Assembly: GCA_028870275.1 (NCBI GenBank)
Contig: JAGWPY010000057.1
Location: 1-64,000, forward strand
Direction of reading: 5' to 3'
Origin: Gammaproteobacteria bacterium
GTDB taxonomy: Bacteria > Pseudomonadota > Gammaproteobacteria > Steroidobacterales > Steroidobacteraceae
Length of the DNA stretch: 64,000 nt
Part shown: positions 55,069-62,662 of the stretch, one piece after another
Numbering within the stretch: the first letter of the stretch is position 1
Layout of the letters: the number at the start of each line of letters is the position of its first letter
Made by a program: the position numbers and the translations under genes
Notes under the pieces: generated by a model
What the model saw: the letters and a program-made list of their open reading frames with translations, nothing else
Told to the model about the DNA's origin: nothing
Database searches by the model: none

Positions 55069-56139
55069 TCAGGCGGCGGCGGAATCCGATGACGGATCGA
55101 CGCCGAGCCGGCGGTGCATGACCGGACTCGTGGTCGTGTACTGCAAATGCACCTTCTCGCCGGGCGAGAGGTGCGCCTTCGCGGCGAAGGCGGCCAGCGC
55201 GGCCTCGTGAAACCCCGAGAGGATCAATTTCTTCTTGCCGGGATAGGTGTTGATGTCGCCGACCGCGAAGATCCCGGGAATCGAGGTCTCGAAGCGCGCC
55301 GTGTCCACTTTCAGCGCCTTGCGTTCGATGTCGAGGCCCCATTCGGCGATCGGTCCCAGTTTTGGGTGGAGTCCGAAGAACACCAGCACCTGATCGGCCG
55401 CGATGCGCCGGGTCAAGCCGTCGCCACTTTGCACGCGCACGCCGCTCAACCGGCCGTCCTGCCGGTCGAGGGCCTGCACCGTGCCTGTGAGAATGTCGGC
55501 GCGGCCATCCTCCTGCAGCCGGCGCAACTTTTCGACGGTCGCGGTCGCCGCGCGGAATTCGGGCCGGCGATGCACCAGCACGAGGCTGCGCGCCGCCGGT
55601 GCAAGCTCGACCGCCCAGTCGAGCGCCGAATCGCCGCCGCCGCAGACGACCAGATCCCGGTCGGCGAATGCGGCCGGATCGCCGACCCGATAGTGAAGCG
55701 CGCTGCCCTCCAGCTCCGCGGCCCCATCGACCTCCAGACGGCGTGGCTGAAACGAGCCGACGCCGGCGGCGATCACCACCACGCCCGCGTCGAACACGGT
55801 ACCCGCCGAGGTGCCGACCAGGAATCGCCCATCGGCGCGGCGTTCGACCCGGGTCACCTCCTGGCCGTAATGCAGGCCGGGTTTGAACGGCGCGATCTGC
55901 TCGAGAAGGCGGGCGGTCAGCTCCTCGCCCGTGCAGACCGGCACGGCCGGAATGTCGTAGATCGGCTTGTCGGGGTAGAGCTCGGTGCACTGTCCGCCGG
56001 GCTGACGCAGCGAATCGACGACCTCGGCCTTGAGGCCGAGCAGGCCGAGTTCGAACACCTGGAACAGGCCGACGGGGCCTGCGCCAACGATCAACGCGTC
56101 GGTGGTCACCGGCGTCTGTTCAGGGAATCGGGCGATCAT
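55069..56139 (-). CDS. Ferredoxin–NADP reductase, thioredoxin-reductase-like type
   Basis: 356 residues. FAD site LIVGAGPVGLFQVFELGLLGL, VVDSLRQPGGQCTELYPDKPIYDIPA, NADP site LVVCGGGDSALDWAVEL and IFAVGDINTYPGKKKLILSGFHEA. There is no CxxC disulfide, so it belongs to the thioredoxin-reductase-like ferredoxin/flavodoxin reductases. It follows cysG by 24 bases, so it probably supplies reduced ferredoxin for sulfite reduction. That link is inferred from position. Confidence 0.9.
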   Translation of the reverse strand: MIARFPEQTPVTTDALIVGAGPVGLFQVFELGLLGLKAEVVDSLRQPGGQCTELYPDKPIYDIPAVPVCTGEELTARLLEQIAPFKPGLHYGQEVTRVERRADGRFLVGTSAGTVFDAGVVVIAAGVGSFQPRRLEVDGAAELEGSALHYRVGDPAAFADRDLVVCGGGDSALDWAVELAPAARSLVLVHRRPEFRAATATVEKLRRLQEDGRADILTGTVQALDRQDGRLSGVRVQSGDGLTRRIAADQVLVFFGLHPKLGPIAEWGLDIERKALKVDTARFETSIPGIFAVGDINTYPGKKKLILSGFHEAALAAFAAKAHLSPGEKVHLQYTTTSPVMHRRLGVDPSSDSAAA

Positions 56140-56163
56140 CGGGATGACATCCTGTACTGGCGC

Positions 56164-57579
56164 TCAGGCGATTGCGGCCAATTCCCGCGCGAGCACCGTC
56201 TGGGTCGTTTCGAGCCGCTGGTGAAGGGACACGACTTCGCCGACCACGAGCAGCGCCGGTGAGACGGCTCCGCCCGCGCGCATGGCGCGATCGTGAATGT
56301 CGTGCAGGGAGCCGGTCACGATCCGCTGCGAATCGCGGGTCGCCGCGGCGATCAGCGCGACGGGTCGCGTCGCGGGCGCGCCGTGGGCCACGAGCATCGC
56401 GGCGATGTGCGCGATCCGCGCGGTTCCCATGTAGAAGACCACGGTGCGACCGGCCGCGGCGAGCGCCCGCCAATCCGGCTCGCAGGACGCATCGCCCGAC
56501 TGAGCGGTCACGAAGCTCACTTCATGGGCGCAGTCGCGGTGAGTCAGCGGGATCGCCGCGGCTGCCGCGGCGCCCAGGGCTGCGGTGATGCCCGGAATCA
56601 CCCGTGTACGGATGCCCGCTCCGGCGAGGGCTTCCAGTTCCTCTCCGCCGCGGCCGAATACGAACGGGTCGCCGCCCTTGAGCCTCACCACCCGGCGCCC
56701 GAGCCTTGCGTGCTCGATGAGCAGCGCATTGATCGCCTCCTGCGAGGTCGAGCGACCGCCGCCGGTCTTGCCGACCGGTATCCGCAGCGCGTCCCGCCGC
56801 GCCAACTCGAGCACCTCGTCCGAGACCAGTCGATCGTGCAGGATGACGTCGGCGTCCTGCAGGGCGCGCAATGCCTTCAGGGTGAGCAGTTCCGGGTCTC
56901 CGGGTCCCGCACCCACGAGCAGTACCTCGCCCATGGGAGGGGGCCCTCCTGCGTCGTCGGCGAGCGCGCGGGCGGCCAGCCGATCGGCACCCCGCCGATC
57001 GCCCTGGAGCAGTCGGCGCGCCGCCGGTCCGTCGATCAGGGCTTCGTAGAATCGCCGCCGCGCGGAACCGTCGCGCAGCCTGCGCGCGGCCCGACGCAGA
57101 CTTGCGAGCCAGAGCGCGAGACGGCCGAGTTCCACCGGCAGCGCCGCCTCCAGACGTTCGCGCAGCCGGCGGGCGAGCACCGGCGAGGCGCCGCCGGTCG
57201 ACACCGCCACCAGCACCGGGTCGCGGTCGACGATGGCCGGGACGATGAATCGCGAGGCGGCGGCGTCGTCGACCACGTTGACCGGGACGCCCCGCGCGTC
57301 GCAGAGCTTGGCGATCCAGCGGTTCAATGCGCGGCGCGGGGTCGCGACGACCACGATCGTCGCCCCGTCGAGATCCTCGGCGCGGAATTCGCGCGACCAG
57401 TGGATCAGGCGACCCGCGGCAGCGGCCTCCAGAATCGGCGCCTCGGCCTGCGGTGCCACGACCGTGATCAGCGCGCCGCTGCGCTCGAGCAGGACGATCT
57501 TGCGGGCGGCGACCGAACCGGCGCCGACCACCAGTGCTCGCCGACCATGCAGGTCGATGAACGCGGGGAAGTGGCGCAT
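56164..57579 (-). CDS. cysG: Siroheme synthase (CysG)
   Basis: 471 residues joining precorrin-2 dehydrogenase/ferrochelatase and uroporphyrinogen methyltransferase activities. N-terminal NAD site ALVVGAGSVAARKIVLLERSGA and VVVATPRRALNRWI; C-terminal SUMT motifs VLLVGAGPGDPELLTLKALRAL, RLKGGDPFVFGRGGEELEAL and GITAALGAAAAAAIPLTHRD. Makes siroheme for sulfite reductase. Starts 3 bases after cysH. Confidence 0.96.
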   Translation of the reverse strand: MRHFPAFIDLHGRRALVVGAGSVAARKIVLLERSGALITVVAPQAEAPILEAAAAGRLIHWSREFRAEDLDGATIVVVATPRRALNRWIAKLCDARGVPVNVVDDAAASRFIVPAIVDRDPVLVAVSTGGASPVLARRLRERLEAALPVELGRLALWLASLRRAARRLRDGSARRRFYEALIDGPAARRLLQGDRRGADRLAARALADDAGGPPPMGEVLLVGAGPGDPELLTLKALRALQDADVILHDRLVSDEVLELARRDALRIPVGKTGGGRSTSQEAINALLIEHARLGRRVVRLKGGDPFVFGRGGEELEALAGAGIRTRVIPGITAALGAAAAAAIPLTHRDCAHEVSFVTAQSGDASCEPDWRALAAAGRTVVFYMGTARIAHIAAMLVAHGAPATRPVALIAAATRDSQRIVTGSLHDIHDRAMRAGGAVSPALLVVGEVVSLHQRLETTQTVLARELAAIA

Positions 57580-57582
57580 GGT

Positions 57583-58296
57583 TCAACCGCTCACGAGTGC
57601 GGGAAGGCGCGGATGCAGGCCGCATTCGCGCGACTCTTCGCGTTCCCACCACCAGCGGCCGGATCGCGGATCCTCGCCCGCGGCGACCGCGCGCGTGCAG
57701 GGCGCGCAACCGATGCTCGGGAAGCCGAGATCGTGCAGGGTGTTGTAGGGCAGTTCCCGGGCGCGGATGTAGCTCCAGACCTGCTCCTCGCTCCAGGCGA
57801 GCAGGGGGCTCACCTTGTAGAGCCCGTGGTCCGGGTCCCAGGCGAGCGGTTGGGCCCGCGCACGCTGCACCGATTGCCCGGACCGGATGCCTGTCACCCA
57901 GGCATCGTAGCCGGCGATCGCGCGCCGGAACGGCTCGATCTTGCGCACCTGGCAGCAGGATCGTCGCTGGTCCGTGCCGCTGCGAAAGCCGTCGATACCG
58001 TGGCGCGCGACCCAGGACTCGACTGCGGCCGCGTCGGGAGAGTAGATTTTCAGCCGGCGCCCGTAATGGCGCTGGATCCGCTCGATCAGATCCCGCGTTT
58101 GCGGAAAGAGACGCCCCGTATCGATGGTGAACACCTCGATCTGCGGCAGCTCGGACCAGAGCAAGTCCGTGAGGACGACGGATTCGGCGCCCAGGCTGCT
58201 CGCATAGCAGATGCGCGGGTGGTTCGCGAGCGCCTGGCGTAGCAGGCCCAGGCTTGCATCGGCGAGATCGCGGACGTCGGCGGGGATTCGGGACAC
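57583..58296 (-). CDS. cysH: Adenylylsulfate reductase (assimilatory, 4Fe-4S type)
   Basis: 237 residues. PAPS-reductase fold (YASSLGAESVVLTDLLW) with two Cys pairs, SCCQVRK and GCAPCTR, which hold a 4Fe-4S cluster, and a C-terminal redox Cys in ECGLH. Cluster-bearing members prefer APS over PAPS and use thioredoxin. GTG start 58296. It is the first gene of the cysH–cysG–ferredoxin reductase operon and divergent from cysB. Confidence 0.93.
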   Translation of the reverse strand: MSRIPADVRDLADASLGLLRQALANHPRICYASSLGAESVVLTDLLWSELPQIEVFTIDTGRLFPQTRDLIERIQRHYGRRLKIYSPDAAAVESWVARHGIDGFRSGTDQRRSCCQVRKIEPFRRAIAGYDAWVTGIRSGQSVQRARAQPLAWDPDHGLYKVSPLLAWSEEQVWSYIRARELPYNTLHDLGFPSIGCAPCTRAVAAGEDPRSGRWWWEREESRECGLHPRLPALVSG

Positions 58297-58326
58297 GGAG
58301 CCTCGGGCGTTGACCGCTCGTTCACA

Positions 58327-58379
58327 AAGGGATCAAGACTATATGTCGGTCGGAATGGTCGGGATACGAACAATCCCTT
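58327..58379. promoter_or_regulatory. Divergent cysH/cysB promoter region with inverted repeat
   Basis: AAGGGAT at 58327–58333 and ATCCCTT at 58373–58379 form an exact 7-bp inverted repeat with a 39-base gap inside the 114-base intergenic region. On the minus strand TATAGT at 58343–58338 looks like the cysH -10. LysR regulators bind such divergent regions, so CysB sites here are likely, though no consensus match is claimed. Confidence 0.5.
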
Positions 58380-58410
58380 ATGAGCACCTGCGCTCCGGTC
58401 ATGAGGACGC

Positions 58411-59394
58411 ATGAAACTGCAGCAACTGCGCTATCTCGTTGCGGTGCATGAAAACGGCCTCAACATCACGGCGGCGGCCAGGCAGCTGCACACGTCGCAG
58501 CCCGGCGTGAGCCGGCAGATCAAGATGCTCGAGGAGGAACTCGGCTTCCGCCTGTTCGAGCGCGAAGGTCGGGCGTTGACGCGCACCACCCACGCCGGCG
58601 AGGAGATCGTCGCTCGCGCCAACAACATCCTGCGGGAGATGCACAACATCCGGCGAACTTCGCAGGACCTGCGCAAGGCGGAGGGTGGCACGCTGTCGAT
58701 CGCGACCACGCATACCCAGGCGCGCTATGTGCTGCCGCCGGTCATCGGCGAATTCCGGCGGCGCTATCCGAAGGTTCGACTGCATCTGCACCAGGGCACC
58801 TCGGAACAGATCGCCGAACTGGTCGCGCGCGATCGCGTGGACTTCGCGATCGCGACCGGATCGGACGATCTTTTCCCGCATCTCGTCAGGTTGCCGCTGT
58901 ACCGCTGGCATCGCAGCGTCGTCGTGCCCCGCTCGCATCCACTCGCCTCCGGCGGCAAGCTCACGCTGCGCAAGCTCGCCGAGCACCCGATCGTCACTTA
59001 CGTGTTCAGTTTCTCGGGGCGCTCCTCGCTGCCCGCGCTGTTCGATGCGGCGGGACTGTCGCTCGACGTCGCGCTGACCGCTCAGGATGCCGACGTGATC
59101 AAGACCTACGTGCGCATCGGCCTCGGCGTCGGCATCGTGGCGAGCATCGCCGTCGATCCGGTGGCCGATTCGGACCTCGCCGTGCTCGATGCGCGGCACC
59201 TGTTCGACCGCCACACGACCTGGATCGGCTTTCGTCGCGGCGCACTCTTGCGAACCTACATGTATGAGTTCATCGAGCGCCTCGCGCCGCACTTGCCGCG
59301 CCGCCTGGTCCGTGAGGCCGAGCGTTCGGAGACCCAGGACGAGATCGATCGTGTCTGTGGCGGTCTCGCGATCCCGGTCCGCGAGGGGGGGTGA
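58411..59394 (+). CDS. cysB: CysB-type LysR regulator of sulfur assimilation
   Basis: 327 residues. Helix-turn-helix with LNITAAARQLHTSQPGVSRQIKMLEEELG and effector domain with TTHTQARYVLPPVIGEFRRRYPKVRLHLHQG and FAIATGSDDLFP. This is a close CysB/Cbl match. CysB senses N-acetylserine and sulfur status. It is divergent from cysH, which it probably controls. Confidence 0.95.
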   Translation: MKLQQLRYLVAVHENGLNITAAARQLHTSQPGVSRQIKMLEEELGFRLFEREGRALTRTTHAGEEIVARANNILREMHNIRRTSQDLRKAEGGTLSIATTHTQARYVLPPVIGEFRRRYPKVRLHLHQGTSEQIAELVARDRVDFAIATGSDDLFPHLVRLPLYRWHRSVVVPRSHPLASGGKLTLRKLAEHPIVTYVFSFSGRSSLPALFDAAGLSLDVALTAQDADVIKTYVRIGLGVGIVASIAVDPVADSDLAVLDARHLFDRHTTWIGFRRGALLRTYMYEFIERLAPHLPRRLVREAERSETQDEIDRVCGGLAIPVREGG

Positions 59395-59510
59395 CGGGGC
59401 GATTCGTGGCATATGCCGCCCCGGGTCTCGCAAAACCGTGAATCTCTCGGCGGTGCCGCGCGATGTCAGCGGGCAGGATGCTCGCTGCCCTTCCACCTGC
59501 TGGCGGGATC

Positions 59511-60008
59511 ATGCGAGCGGAACTGAGCGAAATCGAAGTCGATGCCGACGATTTCCGGCTGACGGGCGCGGGAACACGCCTGACTGCATCGCTCGAGGAG
59601 GCCCTGGCGCTGTGCCTAGGCGACGAACGTCGCGGGCTCGGCGGATTGCTGCATCTGCGTTGTCATCATCCGGGGGGGCGTCCGCCCGAATTGACCGACA
59701 ACACCCTGAGTGCGGTCCTGGTCGCTCTCGGTCGATTCAAGCGAGCGGTGCTGGGCGCCGCGCCCCGCCGCGAGGGGGTGACCGCCCACCTCGTCGTACA
59801 GACCCGCGCCCCCGAAGGCTCCGCTTGCAGCGCTTCGCTGGCCGATCTGGTCCGGGCCGATCTCGCCGACGAAGGCATCGATTGTTCGCTGCACGTCTTG
59901 CGGCGCAATGCCACGGTGTGCGTGCGGTTCGATCCGGCGGCCGGGCGCTTATGGGTGGCCGGAGCCGACGAGGCGCGCAGCCCGTCGGCACAGCGCCAGC
60001 GCTTGTAG
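59511..60008 (+). CDS. CheD-like protein, catalytic Cys not apparent
   Basis: 165 residues from ATG 59511, with GGCGGGATC upstream; the track starts at 59463. The pattern EALALCLGDERRGLGGLLHLRCHH and the C-terminal ADLADEGIDCSLHVLRRNATVCVRFDPAAGRLWV resemble CheD, a receptor deamidase. The CheD catalytic Cys position appears to be Ala while the His of GGLLHL is present. The identity is a weak fold-level match from memory, and no chemotaxis gene is nearby. Confidence 0.45.
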   Translation: MRAELSEIEVDADDFRLTGAGTRLTASLEEALALCLGDERRGLGGLLHLRCHHPGGRPPELTDNTLSAVLVALGRFKRAVLGAAPRREGVTAHLVVQTRAPEGSACSASLADLVRADLADEGIDCSLHVLRRNATVCVRFDPAAGRLWVAGADEARSPSAQRQRL

Positions 60009-60074
60009 AGCCGCATTCCAGGCACTATAAAGTCCCGCTCGGAAACCGGAACCCTGATTCCTAGGAGGTGGCTG

Positions 60075-60692
60075 ATGCGCTCGGCTTGGTTGATCGCGTT
60101 GTTGCTGCTCGGGGGTTGTGCGGACGATCGGCTGGCGGTGGCACCGCCCGCCGGCGTGGACCTCTCCGGGCACTGGCGGCTCGATCAGTCCGAGAGCGAC
60201 AGCCCGCGTCAGGTGTTCGCCATGCTGGCGGGCTTCGCCAAGGCGGGCGATTCGCACACTTCCCCGGATCGGTCCGGCGACCGGGGTGATCGAGGCGAAT
60301 CGGAGGGCGGGCGCCCCGAGGAGCGCGAACCGCAGGGACTCGGCGCAGCGGACGGCCTCGGCGCGTTGACGGACGCGATGCGCTGGCCGGGAAAGAACCT
60401 GGTGATTCGTCAGGTGGGCGGGGTGGTCGCGTTCACTTCCGCCGGCGAGAGCCGCGTCTATCAACCCTCGGCCGCTCCCGTGCGGGGCCCGGCGGCGCGC
60501 GAGCGCGGGGCCCAGACGCCTTGCGGTTGGTCGGGCGATGCCCTGCTGATCGCGATGAGGCCGGACGACGATGGTGCGATCGTCGAGATGCGCTACCGCA
60601 TTTCCGAAGACCGCCGTCGTCTGGTCGAACGGATCGCCCGCGCGGGCGCCGGTGGAGTCGCATTGACCCGGGTCTGGGATCGCGTGCCGTGA
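60075..60692 (+). CDS. Lipoprotein of unknown function
   Basis: 205 residues with a strong AGGAGGTG ribosome-binding site. A lipobox LLGGC near residue 15 marks a lipoprotein. The body begins DLSGHWRLDQSESDSPRQVF, a lipocalin-like strand start, followed by a charged low-complexity linker and another strand-rich block (WPGKNLVIRQVGGVVAFTS). This recalls lipoproteins whose GHW start occurs in several families. Function unknown. Confidence 0.8.
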   Translation: MRSAWLIALLLLGGCADDRLAVAPPAGVDLSGHWRLDQSESDSPRQVFAMLAGFAKAGDSHTSPDRSGDRGDRGESEGGRPEEREPQGLGAADGLGALTDAMRWPGKNLVIRQVGGVVAFTSAGESRVYQPSAAPVRGPAARERGAQTPCGWSGDALLIAMRPDDDGAIVEMRYRISEDRRRLVERIARAGAGGVALTRVWDRVP

Positions 60693-60712
60693 TGGGCCAG
60701 CGGTGCACTCAG

Positions 60713-60735
60713 AAAAAAGCCGGGCAGTGCCCGGC
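60713..60735 (-). terminator. Minus-strand intrinsic terminator
   Basis: GCCGGGCA and TGCCCGGC form an 8-bp stem, flanked on the left (plus strand) by six A, which becomes a T-tract on the minus strand. It is therefore a terminator for minus-strand transcription. No minus-strand gene ends here; the nearest lie beyond 62 kb. On the plus strand it may help end the lipoprotein transcript. Confidence 0.75.
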
Positions 60736-60895
60736 TTCGCTAATCCCCATGCCTCTTGCGGTCGGCGCCGTCTGGGGCGGCGCTATGCGCGTGGTCGATC
60801 TGCCTCTCTCAAGAAAATCATGATTGCGCTCCTGCAACACTGTAGCTGCGCCCTTGCGTCTGCGCCAGCGTTATTTCATCCAGATCCGGAACAAT

Positions 60896-61468
60896 ATGTT
60901 GCGTAACAACAACAATGATTCGAAGCGCTCCACCCGGAAGTTCCCGAACGGCGACGCGATCCGTACCCGCCGGACTTATTTCGACGTGCACAGCGGTCAA
61001 TTGCATGTGCGCACCGCTTTCCCGGCGACCGGAGGGTTCGACGAACAGCCGCCCCTGATTTGCGTGCATGCCAGCGGGGAGTCGAGTCGCGTCTTCGGGC
61101 AGTTCCTGCCGGCGATCGCCGCCCTGCGGTCGGTCTACGCCCCGGATCTGCCGGGCAGCGGCGAATCCGACCCACCGCCTGCCGGTGCGGCCGCAGCCGG
61201 AGCGGGCGCGCTGCGCGATCTGGCCAGGGATCTGCGATTGCGCGAAGTGGATCTGATCACGGTGGGCGACGGCGCGGCGATCGCCGCTGATCTGCTCGCC
61301 GTCGCGCCCGCGCTGGTGCGCCGCCTGGTCCTCCTGGATCCTCCGGGCACGGAGCGCTTTCACGGGATCGCGCAGCCCCTGCTCGTGATCGGCCCGATGG
61401 CTGCTGCGGGCGAGCGAGTCCCTCCGGCGCTTGCGCAGCGGGTTGCGGAGTTCCTCGATCGACGCTGA
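60896..61468 (+). CDS. Alpha/beta-hydrolase-like protein, short and degenerate
   Basis: 190 residues from ATG 60896; the track starts at 60824. Strands and loops of the fold are visible: FDVHSGQLHVRTAFP, PLICVHASGESSRVF, YAPDLPGSGESDPP and LRRLVLLDPPG. The nucleophile elbow reads VGDGAA with Asp rather than Ser, and the cap and C-terminal parts are missing (relatives have about 270 residues). No catalytic His block is visible. It is probably not an ordinary esterase; it may be inactive or a pseudogene-like remnant. Confidence 0.7.
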   Translation: MLRNNNNDSKRSTRKFPNGDAIRTRRTYFDVHSGQLHVRTAFPATGGFDEQPPLICVHASGESSRVFGQFLPAIAALRSVYAPDLPGSGESDPPPAGAAAAGAGALRDLARDLRLREVDLITVGDGAAIAADLLAVAPALVRRLVLLDPPGTERFHGIAQPLLVIGPMAAAGERVPPALAQRVAEFLDRR

Positions 61469-61499
61469 GGTTCGAGGGCGCAAAGGAGCGGCCGGACGA

Positions 61500-62336
61500 G
61501 TGCGAATCAACAAATTCATCAGCGAGACCGGCGTTTGTTCCCGTCGCGAGGCCGATCAGTGGATCACCGCCGGTCGAGTGTCCTGCAACGGCGCCCCCGC
61601 GACCCTCGGCACGCGGGTCGCCGCGGGCGACGTGGTCCTGGTCGACGGGCAGCCGCTGCGCGAGCGGCGCGTACCGGTCTACCTCGCGTTGAACAAACCG
61701 GTCGGCATCGTGTCGACCAGCGAGCCCGAGGTCGTCGACAACATCGTCGATTTCGTCGGCTACCCGGAGCGGATCTTCCCGGTCGGCCGGCTCGACAAGG
61801 ACTCCGAAGGGCTGATTCTTCTCACGAACGATGGGGACATCGTCAATCGGATCCTGCGCGCGGAAAACAACCACGAAAAGGAGTACCTGGTGAGCGTCGA
61901 CCGACCGCTCACCGAGATGACGCTGGCGATCATGCGAAGTGGCGTGCGCATCATGGGAGAGATGACCAGACCCTGCCGCGTCGATCGCATCGACGAGCGC
62001 AGTTTCAGGATCGTGCTCACACAGGGGCTCAATCGCCAGATCCGCCGCATGTGTTCGGCGCTCGGCTACAAAGTGCGGCGCCTGCGCCGCGTGCGCATCG
62101 GCGAGGTGCATCTGGGAACGCTTGCGCCTGGGCGCTGGCGCCATCTGTCGGCGCAGGAGGTCGCCGCGTTCCTGCCCGGTGACCCGGCTCAGTCCGACCG
62201 TAAGCCTGCGGACTCGCGGAGCGCCTCGGCGCTCACGCCCTCGGTCCAGGCGCGACCGACCGCTGCGCGCCAATCCGGATCTTCGGCCTTGCGGGCGAGC
62301 CATCGGAAGAAATCCGGCCCCTGGCCCGCCCAATAA
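61500..62336 (+). CDS. rluF: 23S rRNA pseudouridine synthase RluF
   Basis: 278 residues from GTG 61500 (RINKFISETGVCSRREAD, an S4 domain) with AAAGGAG upstream. The catalytic Asp is in GRLDKDSEGLI; EKEYLVSVDRPLTE, QGLNRQIRRMCSALGYKVRRLRRVRI and the WRHLS end fit RluF, which modifies U2604 of 23S rRNA. The last ~50 residues (QSDRKPADSRSASALTP…) are read antisense to the next gene and resemble unfolded basic tails. Confidence 0.93.
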   Translation: MRINKFISETGVCSRREADQWITAGRVSCNGAPATLGTRVAAGDVVLVDGQPLRERRVPVYLALNKPVGIVSTSEPEVVDNIVDFVGYPERIFPVGRLDKDSEGLILLTNDGDIVNRILRAENNHEKEYLVSVDRPLTEMTLAIMRSGVRIMGEMTRPCRVDRIDERSFRIVLTQGLNRQIRRMCSALGYKVRRLRRVRIGEVHLGTLAPGRWRHLSAQEVAAFLPGDPAQSDRKPADSRSASALTPSVQARPTAARQSGSSALRASHRKKSGPWPAQ

Positions 62337-62662
62337 GCCTGGGAGAACAGCACGCCTCCGGTGCTCGACTCGACGACGAATCGACGGCGCAGTCCGGCAC
62401 TCAGCCAGTCGGCCGGACAGCGGATCCGCGGCGAATTCTCGGTCAAGGCGAACGGCCGGTCACCGATCTGCAGCCGCAGTCGGCCGCCCTGAGCGTACAG
62501 GCAGATGTTCGGAGGCACTCCGCGTATCAGCGCGATGCCGTGGACCAACGGCGCCGGCGTTTCGCACGGCACCCAGGTGCCGCTCGGGATGTCCCAGTTG
62601 AGCACCATGCGGCGCCGCCGGAAGTCGGCCACCGGCAGGCTCGCGCCCGGGTCGCGGCTCAT
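62189..62662 (-). CDS. Hypothetical protein downstream of the DsbD-type gene
   Basis: 157 residues starting at ATG 62662, which overlaps the stop of the upstream dsbD-type gene (ATGA). Strand-rich: RMVLNWDIPSGTWVPCETPAPLVHGIALIRG, LRLQIGDRPFALTENSPRIRCP, RRFVVESSTGGVLFSQAYW. No family recognised. Its last 148 bases are antisense to the rluF tail. The extra ORF to 62953 is a shadow of the DsbD-type gene. Confidence 0.65.
   Translation of the reverse strand: MSRDPGASLPVADFRRRRMVLNWDIPSGTWVPCETPAPLVHGIALIRGVPPNICLYAQGGRLRLQIGDRPFALTENSPRIRCPADWLSAGLRRRFVVESSTGGVLFSQAYWAGQGPDFFRWLARKAEDPDWRAAVGRAWTEGVSAEALRESAGLRSD

Noticed and set aside
60703-60906. 67-residue ORF across the terminator
   Set aside because: It begins inside the terminator hairpin region and has no ribosome-binding site.
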